From Thuidium tamariscinum (taxonomy: Eukaryota > Streptophyta > Bryopsida > Hypnales > Thuidiaceae), in NCBI GenBank assembly GCA_947034885.2, contig OZ019759.1, positions 5,024,501 to 5,088,500 on the forward strand: a DNA stretch of 64,000 bases, read 5' to 3'. The translations under genes were made by a program, and so were the position numbers. The notes beneath the pieces were generated by a model, which had not been told where the DNA came from, ran no database searches, and worked only from the letters and a program-made list of their open reading frames with translations. This document shows positions 1-13,800 of the stretch, one piece after another (within the stretch, counting starts at the first letter, position 1; every line of letters begins with the position of its first letter).

Positions 1-2264
1 AAGATAATAGTTGTAGAAGTTCCAGAAAAAGTTGGGGGGCTCTACCTATGCATATTGGATGCCACATTAGAATTGAATGAAATTGAAGATTGAAAATTGA
101 TCTTTGGTAGACATTTCTCATTCCTTAACTATATTGTATTCCTTTTTTTCAATACTAGGATATGGCTATAAGTTCTTAACCATCTTCCATTTTTATTTTT
201 TTAAATTAGAATAAAAGTTTAAAGTTTAAAAGTAAGTTAAAGTTTTACCTAAATTTTTATTTTTATTTTTTACTTTCGAATTCGGAGACAACTTTACGTC
301 TTACCTCATTTTTTTTTGAGGTAGCCATTGGTTACTTGTTTGATAAATATGAGATCAATTAGAATTGTGCAATACATAGGAAAAAGAAGTAACTATAGAA
401 AGAAGTAGGGAATGATTCTAAACATTTGATTGGTATGAATTAAATTATGAAAATGAAAAATGTCAATCTTGCCAATGGTTTCATATTTTAATAACTAATC
501 CACACGCTATGATTTTATTTTTTTTCAAAAATATTGAAAATTGAATAAAATAAAGGACTTAAAAGTTTATTTTAGAGTAGAAAATCCCAAACTAGCCGCT
601 CACTAAAAGTCCTTATAACTTTTGATTCATTGATGAAATTCAAATGATTTAAAGCTTTTTACAAACAAATGAATATAATGAACAAATTTCAAATTCTTCT
701 TTAAGAAAAGAATTTCTTAAGAACTTGTTCAATTGCTCACCAAATGCTAGAATTACATATCATACAATAACTTTTTAGTCACTTCGTCAAAAGATATGAA
801 AATTATAGGGCCGTGTGAGTGCTTCTAACTCCACCCTTGAGTTAAAAGTTTTTCACACGGGTCCTGTGTCTAATTGAGTTTTCTCTCTAATCGGGTGTTC
901 AAAGAGAGCCTTTCAAGCAATGAACTCTTTTAGTCACGTCTTTTTAAGTGTCAATTTTTCTACCTGATTCGTTGTTACTCCAAGCTTTCGTGGTAGATAT
1001 TCCTAAGTCTATTTCGGTGTCTAATTAATATTTCCTATTCTAATCTACTTGTCAATTGAAATCATACCTAATCCTAATTCCAAGCATTCGGTAAAAAGAA
1101 ACTTAGTAACAAAACAATGAGAATAAAAATCAAATGGGATCGATTTACCTCCTCTGTGTAAGTCTCCATAGTCCCGTCGTCAAACATCATCATGTGAAGA
1201 TATTCTCCCACAACCTCGCCATCAAAATCATCCCAGCTCCCCATCTAATCCATAGTAATTCTCACGTTGTTGGTCAATTAAATCTATCTTGGTTGAAAAG
1301 AAACTAAAGGTTATGTAGCACTAATTTAATTGCGTAATTCTTTTTATTCCTAATTTCCCGGTAATTAGAAAATACTGCAATTTAACTTAGTCTACCTATT
1401 TGGTCAAATCCTTAACAAATACTTTATTCTAAGAAATCAAATGGAATTTAATGGTTAGTTAGTTTTAGTTTTTCATTTGGTTCTAAATTAATATTTTAAA
1501 TTCAAGTTTATTCAAGTTAAAATTAATTATTTTGAATCAGAAATTATCATCAAATCTTTTCAAATCTAATTAATTTTTGAATTTGCATTAATTCCCTAAA
1601 GAAATTAGTTGTCAATTTGTCCTTTTCCTTTTGTCTTATTAAAATATTTTAAATCAAAAACTATCATCAAATCTTTTCAAATCTAATTAATTTTGAATTT
1701 GCGTTAATTTGTAAAGAAATTGGTTGTCAATTTGTTTGTTTCCTTTTTGGCTTATTAGGCCCAATAAAACAAAACCAACAAAATCCAAACCTTCTAAGAA
1801 TCTAATTAATGACTAACTACCAAAGAATGTAGAACATTCCTAAAGAACGAGAATAATTTCAATAGTAATATTCTAAAGAAATTAGTATTTTATTCCCAAA
1901 GGCCAAAGGCCGAGAATAAAGAATCTAACTCTATAGTGTTATTCCTTTAAATTAATTTTTTAATGTTAATGTTCTCACGTGGGTCGATTTCGCCACGATA
2001 ATTCTCCTAATTCGTTATCTCTACCCCCATTCTTGCTTGGTTGTGTTTTGCAATGTTTTTCGAGGGAGAGAGCGGCTATAGAGTTTGAGGTGGAAGAATT
2101 TTAGTGAAGACGCGTTGGTGTTGCAATTGTTAGATTATTGGCATAAAATTGAATTTAAAGGTTGGAAGTTCCTTTGATAACCTCTTTTTAATTTTGCCCA
2201 AAATCTATCCTTTGCAAGACCAATTAATAAAGGAGTATTAGACTCTTACTTGACTTGAGTTTAG
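1..2264. other. AT-rich non-coding stretch
   Basis: No convincing coding frame on either strand. The DNA is AT-rich with many short A/T runs. It contains one local duplication, listed separately. Nothing else recognisable was seen. Confidence 0.6.
1525..1755. repeat. Two-copy tandem duplication, about 115 bp
   Basis: The phrase ATCATCAAATCTTTTCAAAT recurs at about 1547 and 1662, and the surrounding text (AATCTAATTAATTTT, GAAATT.GTTGTCAATTTGT) repeats in the same order. This gives two diverged tandem copies about 115 bp apart. Confidence 0.8.
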
Positions 2265-2525
2265 ACTCCCTGGACTCCCTGGCTCCCTGGCTTGCTCCGG
2301 CGCCCCAGCAGACAGCCGACTCCCAGCCCCAACGGACAGCCTAACTCCCCCGTCCAGCGCCTCGAACTAGCTCTTGACGGACAGACCCTCGGACCAGACC
2401 CCCGGAGCACCCCAGCGGACAGCTCCCGACGGACAACCCACGGACAGAACCCCCGGCTCCCTGCTCCTCAGCCAACTCAGGCCTTCCTTTGGCTGGCTGG
2501 TCAGTCGGAAGACTGGTTGGCTGGC
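2265..2525. other. GC-rich low-complexity island
   Basis: A sharp GC-rich block in AT-rich DNA. It opens with CTCCCTGG repeated about three times and continues with repeated GGACAG / GACGGACAG words. Frames are open on both strands here, as expected for GC-rich repeats, so no gene is called. It could be part of an old element or a promoter-like CpG patch. Confidence 0.5.
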
Positions 2526-2529
2526 TCAT

Positions 2530-5500
2530 TTTTTTGGTTTTTGACCAAAATTTGGAATCTAAAATTCAAACTATTTTGGTCTAATTTTTATCTAAACACA
2601 CAAAAACGGAATTTTGCGTGGAATGATGGAAAATATAAGTGGTTGGATTCGATGCTTTTGTTTGATTCCCAAATGTCATTCGGATGTTCAAGTGAGGTTC
2701 TTAGCTTTCAGAGGTTCAAAGCTTCGCCATTTGATTTGGTTGGTTCCACAGTACAGAACTCTCCAATGGTATTTTGGGAATTTTATTCGCAAAAGGAAGT
2801 ATACATGACAGTGTTTAACCGGACTTTCACTTTAAATCCTCAAAATTTCCTAATATTTCAAAATCTTGCTGCCAAAAGAGGTACACATGACAGTGTTTGA
2901 ACCGAACTTTGGTGCTTAATGTTTGAAATGTCATGAGTGTTGTTCAAGCGATATGTTGAGACTGGATCTCTAATGCCAATAGTAGAAAATAAAAACTAAT
3001 TGAAGAGGCCCTAAGCCTTCAAAATTCCAAAACATAAACAAAACTTGGCCAAAGTCTTTTGGTCCAAGTGGTGCTCCGACTACGTCGGTAGCGCGTGGGA
3101 AGAACAAAGTGTCAGTGCGAGAAATAAGGGTACTGGCAACCTCGAGGGGGGCCCTTATATACCCGAGGCCGGGCCCCTCTCGGTAATTGCTGGTGAAAAC
3201 ACTTTGTTACTTCTTATCCTAAACTACCCTAATGTAATTCCAAAATAATACTTGTTTAATGGTGGAAATTTCTAAAAACATCCCCATTTGGCTAATGAAA
3301 TCTTGGCCAAATCAAATCCAAGATCTTAACCCAAGATATTTTGGAATTAATCCTAATTTATGTAGATATTTTGCAAATTAACCAAAAGTCATTTTGAAAA
3401 TTGTCTTTCTTTAGCCCAAAGATGGCTTTTTACGCAAGAAAGAGATCTTGACCAAATCCAATCTTTGATTTTCCAAGAGATATTTTCAAATTCACTCTTA
3501 ATTAACCGCAATTAACGATTAAAAAGTCAAACTAAGAGCTGACCCTCTCTATCTTTTAGGAAACAACTCGAAACGGAAAACCGTCTGTGCCATTGTCTTC
3601 AGAAGATCCCAATTAGCATAAGGGACCCCTTACCCCTCACTCCTAGGCCGTTTGCATGCCCAAATTGGAATTACGGTAACTCGAACTAAAAGTCAAAAAT
3701 CTAACTTTTAGGATTTGCGCATTTTGATGAATCTGTCAGGCCAGGGTTGTTAGAAATGTCTGTGAGAGTAAGGAATGACTCCTTATTTGCGACAATTGGA
3801 CATCATTCGCTCCTGATACGCCGGTCAACCCGCCGCCAACTTGTAAATTCCATTGAAATTCGATGTTGATGTCGGTTCTGGTAGTTGGGAATGTTGGAAT
3901 GTCTTCAAACTTAACTGGGCGTTTATTAAGCACACAAAAACCTATCCTAATTTTTAGTGAGATTTTACTGCATCATACGTAATTTCTAGGAATTTACGAA
4001 CAATTCTATATGCGGTTGACTTCCCATGGAGTCAACGTGGGATTTCGGAAAAATCCGAAATAAACTAGAAAACATCTAGGGCACTCCTAGATTCTTAGTG
4101 TAAGTTCCACGCGACCTTGCACTAGTCTAATTTTAGTAATTTGGAATTACTTTGCCCAATTGGACAATTTAATTCCTGATGCCCGGGAATCTTGGTCAAT
4201 TATTTAATTCTTGTTCGCTCTTGGCATGCTCCTACCCTTGGAACACCTTTCTGTAGTCTTCAATCTCCAATCCTTCATCTTTCATCTTGTGAAATACCAA
4301 TTCTTCAAGTCATTTGTAATTGTTTACTTTTAAATTCAATTTGTTCCAAAATTGAATTTGAGCCTTGGTAAATCTTCTCGGTTCGTCGTAGATTCTTTTG
4401 GCTTAGTCAGTATGTCATGTGCATCCTTAAAAGGTTGATTTTGCACAGACAAACACTAGGACTGACTAACTCTCAATTCCTCAATTCTCTCGGAACTACT
4501 AAATCTTCACACAAACTTACTTTGGAGACTTAGAATGATTCAAATTCCTAGAATTAGGAATTTTCCACCTTTTAAGTTGGTTTTCCACCATTTTGGCATA
4601 GATTGACACCAAAACTCCTTCAACACTTTTTATATGTTATTTTCTTGTATATTTTAGCTAATTTTCGCTACTTAATCGCAAAAAATGGATCCAGAGTCCT
4701 GAGTGCCATCTTGAGGGCTCACAGGCCGTAAAGCTACTCCTTTGACACATGTAGTATGACAAATTCAAAGAAAAAAGTAAAAACACCATTCTTACTGAGC
4801 TACCTAATATCACTATGTTGCCAAAAAACTGTTTTACTTGGTCCTTTAGGGAATAAGTTTCATAAATTGGATCATTTCATTTTAACACTAAATCTCTCTG
4901 CACACTACTTTGCCCTCATTTTGCAAGCAAAATTAGAAAGTGAGGTGCAAGGTGCTCTTTGAGTGAATTTTTGATTAAAGAAAGTGATGAGTTTTTCTTA
5001 ATATTCTAAAGGATATTTGGCAAACTTTTCTTTTTACTTATGAGAGGATGAATCATTGAAAGTGCTCAAATCTTAGGATGGTGTTTGTCCATTTTGGATG
5101 AATGTACATCAATCTAGATCTAGATGAATAAATGACTTTTCATCCATAGATTGCAACTTTCATCCATTTCCGTAGATATAAATGGCTTCCTCGATCCTCT
5201 CAGTGATTACTTTTAGATTTCTACACTACCTCATATATATGAAAAGAAAACCCTGGTTAGTTGATATCCACACTAAAATATGTGATAAAAAACATTGCAA
5301 ATTCACTAAAACCATCTCATATTCATACATATATAACCCCCGCTGTGAAAAATGTTCATATAGGGTACATGGATTGGTGTGGGAACATCTACATACCTTG
5401 AGTGCATAATTTTTCATAGAGGGGACTTTCATAGAAGCTGACTAGATGGCATGGGCTTGGGCTAATTGAATGTTGACTGGACGTTTCAGGCCAATGGCAT

Positions 5501-5560
5501 GCGGCCATTAAATGCATGGAAACTAGCTGGCTCCATGTAAACGCCTTGGCAGGGTCTCCC
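2530..5560. other. Non-coding, no gene seen
   Basis: Only short, unconserved frames. Two similar phrases built on ACATGACAGTGTTT lie near 2803 and 2887, hinting at a small duplication. Otherwise nothing recognisable; it may contain remains of old repeats. Confidence 0.45.
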
Positions 5561-5569
5561 AGTGCCTCA

Positions 5570-5775
5570 TTCGTCACTCTGACTCTGTCGCTTTCGGCCA
5601 TTTGCCACCGACGTATGATCCCAACTGATGGTTGGATTTAGAGTTATGAGCGTTCAATCAGCACGTATGCGGAGCCCGAGTGAACGATTGTCCTCGTTGG
5701 ATTTAGTTCTTGAATGTTGAATGCACGTATGAGCCCAAGTGAGCGATTGTCCTGGTTGGATTTTAATTTTGCGCA
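5570..5775. repeat. Imperfect direct repeat, about 60-65 bp unit
   Basis: GTTGGATTT starts at 5631, 5696 and 5755. Each unit contains variants of CACGTATG..GAGCCC.AGTGA.CGATTGTCCT. The array sits just upstream of the zinc-finger gene and could be part of its promoter region. Confidence 0.7.
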
Positions 5776-6071
5776 CTGAATGTACAGTTCGTGTGGAGTC
5801 GGGAAGCAAAGTGCAAGTAGCCGCAGAGGTGGGGACAAGTAAGCGATGGGTAGAGCGTCGCAAGTAGTTCACCAGATTGAACTGGTAGGCTACAAACTCG
5901 ATCAACCAAGTTTACGGAATGGCGAGGACTCCATGTACTCCGCAGTAGTGCAAGCGCCTTCGAAGACTATCGGCACAATAGGAGTCGTAGCCGTCGGCGG
6001 TAGGCGAAGCCAATGGAAGTGCGGGAACTCCAGAACGACAACACGACCCTACTCCGCCCTTCAATGAAATT

Positions 6072-7824
6072 GTGCTTCTACGATTTACAACAAGGGCAAA
6101 CCAACAATTCAAAGATGTTGATTTCAGTGCTTTGCCTCCTCACTTGAAAGCCCGAATCAGTTCAAGGGCCCCATTCGTCCTTGGAATTGGGGAAGCCCAG
6201 TACAACAAAGAGTTCTTCAACCAAGTGGATGGACTCTGTGCAAATTGCCCCCACCCCAACGACATTACCGAAAGGATGATGCCAAGATCAAAATGGGCAT
6301 GCAACTGGGGAGATGCTGTGACAGATAGTACTTCCAGAATTTGGCTAAAGGATGCTGCAACTGATGACATTCGTGAGCGGTATGGGTCTTTGTATTGCGC
6401 CGTTTATGGCAATAAACCTGACAATGGAGGCATCGCAAACTTCTTTGTGAGAGCAGCAACATACTTCCTTGAAGAGAACCACTTTATTAATTGGGCAGCA
6501 TTAGCGACTGAGGTTTACCAAAAGCGTATTGCAAATCACAAACTCAATCCACAGAAGTTGGTGCCTCCATGTCTAACTAAGAAAGTACAAGGAATGGTGG
6601 ATGAATTTGCAGCAACTCTAGCCGCCTCTGTACGTATTGCTCCGGGCCCAAAGGTGATGAATGCAAGCAACATTGGCAGACCAGCTTCCCTACATGCAGC
6701 CAAGGAGAGACTGTCCCTTGCTCGAGAAGACAAATTTCAGGCAGTGAAGGAGTTGAGTATAAATAGCCTTCTTTTCTATGTGTTCAACTTTGTTTCCACT
6801 TTCGATGTGTTTAGAGTTGTTTCGACTTTGGAATTCTTTTCAATCAGTTCAAGCAATACTTATCATTAATAGTGAAGGATTCAATCTACCTGTTAGCAAA
6901 TGGATTATGAATGTGGATTCTAAAGATACAGTGTTGTTGGCTCCGCCCTCAGTGAATGCTGTTAGTTGTTTTCATCGAACTGTCTATTGTTTCCAACCGA
7001 ATTATTAGTGAAAGAATATTGGCAGTCGGTAGGTTTTCTGAGCCATGCAAGCTCAAACTAATCACCAACTTATAAATGGTATGCTGCCACAGGTAGTGAA
7101 CCTGAAAAACATAGTGAATCTGGACTTGTCGGAAGCCTTGTTGAAGGCTGATAAAGCACAAGCCTGTCATACAATTGATCTTGAGCATTTATTTGAAACC
7201 AAAAAGGAAGCTGAAAAGCATGGAGCCAACAACTATGTTGAACGAGCAAAGGTCCAAATCATTGCTGTTGCCCAGACAATTTGTGATATCACTAAGCAGC
7301 AACAGGATCTTCAACACCAACTGCAAGTGAATACGGATAGCCTTGTAGCAGCAGAGTAAGAACTCAGCTTGAAGGAGTCTGCTGTCCAAGATGCTCAATG
7401 CAATCTCCTTGACTCCATCTTAGAGGTTGGTTTGTTCCCAAAACATGCCTTGTGGAAATTGCCTGCGGGTAGTCCAATGGAGCAGGGATGCCCATATTGT
7501 GCTCGATCCTGGATTCAAAATACTTTCATCCCTTTATCATGTGGTTGTTGCTACCATCCCCCTTGTATGCGGGCGCTCATTCTTAGTGGAGATACGCATT
7601 GTATGAGATGTGGTAAATTTACACATGGCACTTGGATGGCTTATTGGGGGTTTCCATTGGATAAACGAATGTCCAAGCAATTGAAGGATCATATTGAAGA
7701 AGGCTTCAATTCTGACCAGTGGGTGGAGGCTAACAGTGCAAGAATGGGAGGACTGTCTTGTTTCACTAAGGAGCCAGTACACCTCAATAGTGATGATAAT
7801 ATGGTTTTATTTGGCCGGCCTTGA
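6072..7824 (+). pseudogene. Coiled-coil plus RING-like zinc-finger gene, broken
   Basis: I do not recognise the full-length family. The first part (6072-6750) encodes a mixed alpha/beta region with a CANCPHP motif and a charged stretch near its end. After a probable intron (acceptor near 7038) a second exon encodes an alpha-helical, probably coiled-coil segment rich in K, E and Q. It then has a zinc cluster: CPYC, twelve residues, SCGCCYHPPC, eleven residues, CMRC. This spacing matches a RING finger (C-x2-C-x12-C-x-C-x2-H-x2-C-x11-C-x2-C) in which the usual HCYH histidine is cysteine, so an E3-ligase-like role is possible. One in-frame TAA (about 7357) separates coiled coil from RING. A further open stretch, 5846-6067, lies upstream in another frame. 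The start codon is not fixed. Confidence 0.5.
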
Positions 7825-7829
7825 ATGGG

Positions 7830-9840
7830 AGTATGGTTTAGTGTTTGAGTCTTCAAGATGATACTTGGAGTTGGAACTCATCCGCTTTTGTAAATGCTTT
7901 ACTTCAAGATAATATTTTGTGCATTAGTACATAGCCAAGCTTGGACTTGAAAAGCTTCATGTATAGTGAAATAGGCCTCTAGACCTTTATTACTATTATA
8001 GGTTGTGAAATATTTTGCTATTTTGCTTTCATGTTTTTACATGTTGAACTTCTTTCTAAATAGAACTTTGACTATTTTGCCACTTATTTTTTGTAAGCCA
8101 CTCATCTCAATATTTAGTGAAGTGGTGCAAGTTTGTAGTCAATGTACGTGAACAATATCAATTTATTTGAATGAAATGCATTTCATTACAAGACAAGAAA
8201 TAATGAAGCAGTGAACAAATAAAATAAAAAACTAATAGATTTCAAAATAAATTACCAAAATTGTGAATGTCTATTGTACATTGGCCAGGCCTGGACATAA
8301 AGAAGGTTTCATATAGTACAATTTTTTTATACGGATCCTAATTGCCCCGGTGTACATTAAGTTGTGAAATATTGAGCTATTTTCCTAATTGTATTTCATA
8401 TTTTCATGTACTAAACTTCTTTGTGAATGTTAACTTTGGCTATTTTGCCTCTCATCTTCTATACATAAAGCTCTTGTACTTAGTGAAGTGCTGCAATTTT
8501 GTTGCCTATAGAATTGTAGATATAAAGGAAGAAATGGACTTTGCAACAACCACTAGGACTTAGAATACAATTGGATCACCCTACAAAATTTTAGATATAA
8601 AGGAAGAAATGGACTTTGCAACAACCAATAGGTATTAAAGATTCAGGGTCACCCAATACGTATACCCGATACACTCACCAAAGAGAAATTTAAATAATTA
8701 AGAAGATTAGTCAATGTGTATAGGCCAATGTTGAAAGATTAGATGTAGGAATTAGAATACAATTATAGGGAATTCATCAATACAAGTTTGTACTGAAACA
8801 AATTTTTCATATTATATTGAAAATATTATTCTTGGATTTCATGCTTCTTTAATTATAAAATTGTCTATACATGATTAAAAAAATCAAGGCTCATTGTCAT
8901 ACAATAATGGTAGTTGCGTAATTTGCACAAATGAACTACTGTGAGACTAATGAGAGTTTGCAACTTTACATGTATAGGATGTATTATGAATGTTTTCAAG
9001 TACTTCTTCTTGTTTTATCCTGAGGTACATGAGTCATATGAAGTACATTCATCCAAAAATGGCCAAACGCTTTTTATTTACAAGGAGTATTTCTCAACAA
9101 TGTGACTTACACCATGAGTGAAAGCTTTCTCATTATTATGCAAGGGTCCCTATTTTATCTTGTAAGGATTAGAAGAGTAGAAAAAAGTCATGTAAATATG
9201 AAGATTTGATGTGTAATTTTTTCATCTTCATTTTGCCAGAAAAGTTCAAATCTATGTCTCCCTCTTATAAAGTTAAAAGAAAATACAAAATCCTAAGGAA
9301 CTAGGGGCTAAAATGATTCTTCCTTGAGCTCCTTCAAAGAATTAGAAATCTCCATTTTGGACGCAATATTGCAATTTTTATACAAGGATTAAAAATCTCA
9401 AAGATACCAATTATCAAATTGAATAAAAGATCATTTGTAAATATTTAGTTTTACATTAATGAAATTAAACTAAACAAAAGCCTATAATTGGTTAAACATA
9501 TTGATGAAGAAATAATTTTCATTCAATAAAAATAAAGAATATTGTGTACACTGTTGTGAGTATTGTGGTAGTGGAGCCTCCTTGTAGTAGTGATTTCCCG
9601 TTGCCTTCAAAGCAAGTACAGAACCGCTTGGGCCAACTTAGTACGTAGTTTACATCATGGCTAGTTGCTGGTGCTCCACAGTTGCAGCAAGAAGGTGCAA
9701 TAGAATGATCACACAGTGCCTTTAGCAAACCTTCACTACTAACAGTTGATCATCGGTTTCTAAGTATTGTTGATTTGTTGGATCCCTCTGATTTCCTTGC
9801 CTCTCTTCTCCTTTGTCGCATACATTGTTGTATCCACTAA
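7830..9840. other. Non-coding, AT-rich with local repeats
   Basis: Apart from local repeats, listed separately, no coding frame, RNA gene or mobile-element end was recognised. Confidence 0.5.
7995..8640. repeat. Local duplications downstream of the RING-like gene
   Basis: Text near 8007-8150 (GAAATATT.TGCTATTTT, GAACTTCTTT, ACTTTG.CTATTTTGCC, TTAGTGAAGTG.TGCAA) returns near 8367-8500. A second, tighter duplication starts at 8517 and 8592: TAGATATAAAGGAAGAAATG and the 16 bases after it are the same in both copies, 75 bp apart. Confidence 0.75.
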
Positions 9841-10859
9841 CCAAAGATGCGTCCATCATGCCGACCCCGGGATACTGTCCAATCCCTCTTGATCCACAAT
9901 CAAATGGATAAGGGTGGTCGTTGGATAGGCTTGAAGATAGAGAAGGGATTGTGGGTAAATTTGCAAGCAACAAGGCGTGGCCCATGGGGAGTCTTTGATT
10001 CCATTTCAGGTGTCGATGGCTCTAGTATGACGGGTGCTTGGAAAGCGCAAGTGATAAATTTCCAATTCAAAGTTGCTAGCACCTTGGGTACAACAACAAC
10101 GAAACCAGTTCTCGTTGCGATTCTCGTCAGGCATGCTTACACGAGAAGTTAAATCAGCGTAGAGCCAACATAAGCCCCTTTGCTCGGTCCTTGCAACTGT
10201 AAGTTTCCAATACTCATCCCTTTATACTTCATGTAACTCTTTTCCGTTTCACACGTCTAACTACTTCTCATGCTTCAACCATTTCTGCAGATTTGTATCC
10301 TTCTTTTTTTGAAGACTGGGTGGATGTACGCTCTGTTTTGACAATCATCTGGGTGGTGCATGCTGAAATTGGTGAAAAACAGAAAGGGGCGCGCACCTAC
10401 CGAGAACTTCGAGATGTTGGTATTGTTTTCTACAATCACAACTATGTTCCACCCACTCCAGGGCAGCTTTACAGGCAATTGTAGTATGTTCCTTTGCCGA
10501 ATTTGGATAATCCTGCTTGGAGTTTGCTTGATATGATTACTTCAGAGGCGTTTAGAGCCAAGCTACATTTTGACTTTCAACGAGTGACGAAGGCAACAAC
10601 AGGCTCTCGGATGGGGCACATCCAGTGGTTTGTTCCAATCCATGTGTTTGTTGATTTGTTTTGCATTTCCAACAACTTGAAGACACCAACGTTGTTGAAG
10701 ATTACTAATCCAGAAGACAATCTCTTTGAAAGTATAATGGATTGTGGCTGGGACGAGAAGATATATGCTGGGCGTGGCATCATCAAGTGTGTCACAGTCC
10801 GAAAATATCATGTAAGTGAATAGGAAGATAGTTTATAGAATAGTTCAATTTTTCAAAAT

Positions 10860-13800
10860 TTTAGGGTTAGATATGGGGAGAAGAAGACAATTAGAGTCTT
10901 TTTTTACCTTGGGATCCGTCTGAACCGGATTGACCAAGGAAAGTTTCCGGATTATGAGTGTAAGTTTCCGAATCCGGATTCCTTAGTATCCGGAACGGAA
11001 CTTTCCGGAAGACGGAACTGGCCAAGGACGGATCCGGTACACTCCAGGACAAATCCGAACTAGTTCCGGATGGTTGGCACCTACGAGTCTATGCCGCTGA
11101 CCTACGAAAACTAGCGTAACGGCCGGGGAACGTCACGCCGTTCTGATGAGAACTGGGAACGCAGGGTATCGACTGGTATATAAACCCTTCCACCCCACTT
11201 CATTTTCCCTTTTCGATTTGGCAAATCGAGGTACGACTTGTGTGCAGGTTTTTGGAGCGCGTGTAGGGAGAGAAAGAATGGTGAGCAGTAGAGATCGGTT
11301 CCGGGTTTAGTTCAAGGTCGGTGCCGACTGCACCGACAAGTTCCAACTCAGGCGGAGAGATGGCGAGCTCCTCCAATCCGAAACGGATGGTAGTGACTGC
11401 CAAGGCGATTTCGCCACTCATTCCTTCCGATCCGCAACATCGGAAGGAGTTAGAGGATGATTTAGTCTTCCTAGGGTGTCATGGGTTGATCCGGCGCCCG
11501 TGGAGTGTGAAGAGTGACGAGATGGTGCAAGAACTCCTCACGGGAGTTCCGAATCAGTACCAACTCACGGTGAGGGGTAGACCGCCTGCTTGGTCGCCGG
11601 AAGTTTGGGCGGAAGTATACGGGTTTGAGAAAACCGGATTAGGTATGGCTCTTCGAACGGACAAGTTTAGTGTCAATAAATTCCGGAATCCGCCCCACCC
11701 TAAGGACGGATATTCAGTTTCGGAATGTACGAACGATTAGCATAGACGAATGTTGGAATTCCTGATTCCCATCCTCTACCCGGAAAAGCCTACCCGTGTC
11801 ATTGTGACAGTAGCAAACACCATCTTTGGGTGTTTTGAGAAGCGGATAGTCAACTGGAGCCTAGTCCTCCAGTATGTAGTTAATCGGCTAGCCGAACATG
11901 TGGAACGGGAGAAGACCAACCCTATCAGCACCTACTTGTTCCATCTGTACCATCACAATGACGTACTGAGCGGGCCGGAAATCCTCTCCTATAAGACCGG
12001 AGTTCAGATACTCAAGTACAGCTTGACGAATGAGGTGGAGAAGGATACGGAGGAACCAAAGGACGAGTGGATGGAAGAAGATCCCTAGGAGCTGAAGCCG
12101 GCCAGCCAGCCGGAATGGAAGGCGGAACGGATGAAATCCACGACGCCGGATAAGAGGGGCAATCTAGACCCGGATCCACCCGGATCCACCCAGGGTGAGA
12201 AGAAGAGGAACCACTTCGACACCATCATCCGACACGCCATGTTGGCACATGCAGATAGCAACCACAACCAAGCGATACTCGAGCAGATCTGCCTCAAGTT
12301 GGGCGGAGTGAAGATCGAGGACATTCCGGAAGTCCTGAACCATCTTCCGACTCAGGAGGTGTTGCGGAAGAAGGACGAGGAGATCCGGCGGTGGGAGGAC
12401 GAAGCCCGGATCCAGGCGGATCGGATTCGGCAAGCGGAGGATCTGACCCGAGCGGCGGAAGAAGGGCGGAAGAGGAGAGGAACGGGCTCTAGAGCACGGT
12501 GAACTACCTAAAGAGTGACCTCAGTGTCGCCAACGGGAAAGTCACCGAGGCTACCACCTTAGTCCACAACCTGAAGGAGTTGGTTTCCTAGCCGGCGGAA
12601 GCAGTGGTGAGGGCCCAACTGTTTTCCGCCCGGCTGGTAAGAGTGGGGCACGTCACCGGATCGAAGCTCCTCACCATCTTGGTGGATTACCAGGCCAAGA
12701 TGGAGGGGGTGTTGAAGGAGATGAGGGCCTTGGTTGGGGCCCTCAATCCAGAAATGGGAGAGGGCCTTTCGAGTTTGCTCAACCAGCACGTTTACACTGA
12801 CTTTAGCCCCGGAGCACAAGGACGGATGTCGACAGATCGGAAGCTGCTCGGTAACTCGTTGGTCATGAAGAACCTCGGCGAGCTCGGATCAGATCCGAAT
12901 GCGGCCGGACCGTCAAACACACCTATGGAGCCACAAGAGAAGAGGGCAATACCGCGACTTGACTTGGAGATCCGGATGAAGGCCCTACCGAATCCGGCCA
13001 GGGAGAATCCGGAGAAGTTTGCCCACATGAACAAGCCAGACAAGGTGCCGGACAAGGTTCCGCGCAACACAACAGTCATCCTGGACGACTCGGATAAGGA
13101 AGACAATCCGCCCCTCATCATTCGTGATGAAGTTGGGAAGCAGGGCGGATTCCAGGAAGTGGAGCAGTCGGAAAGCTCAGAGGCGGAATCGGATGAGACC
13201 TCAACCAGAAGACAGCGGAACGCCACCAGTTCCGATTCAGAAGAGACAGACCCGATCCGCCACCAAGAAGGCTCCACCTCCCAAGGCAGTGACGCGTAGG
13301 AGTTCAGTTCCGCCCGCAGGTACTACATCGAAGCGGGCGCGTAAGTAGGACAGAGTTGAATAGTTAGGTAGGATTTTTGAGATTTTGGGACGGAAGTTTC
13401 CTAGACGGATTTCTCGGGTGTGGGCCCCGATCTGGAACTTTAGGAACAATTGGCTGGACCTTTCCGGATAATCCGTTTGGGCTCCGATTGGTTGTTTCGG
13501 ATTTTCTTTTGCCTAGTTAGCATTCCGTTTCTGTTTTTAGGCTTTGACTTTCATTTTGTTTTGAGCTTTTAAGGGGCAGGCAAGTTAGTTGGCCTGTCAT
13601 TCCTTCCTAGCGCATATTCATGTATTTTCATTCCTTTCTTTAATCTGAGCCGGCAGGTGAACATTCCAGCTCTGACTTCTGTGTTTGGGATTCTCTTGGT
13701 TTGTTTGTTTGAAGTGTTGGGAGTTAGAAGAGACGGGTGAGGAGAAATCCGGATTCTTAGGGAACTGAGATCTGAACTGAGTGATCAACTTCCCAGAGCT

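Noticed and set aside
2292-2900. 202-residue frame
   Set aside because: Spans the low-complexity GC block then AT-rich DNA with abrupt composition change; no domain.
12792-13277. Minus-strand frame opposite T1
   Set aside because: Antisense shadow; the plus-strand frame matches T2 and this one matches nothing.
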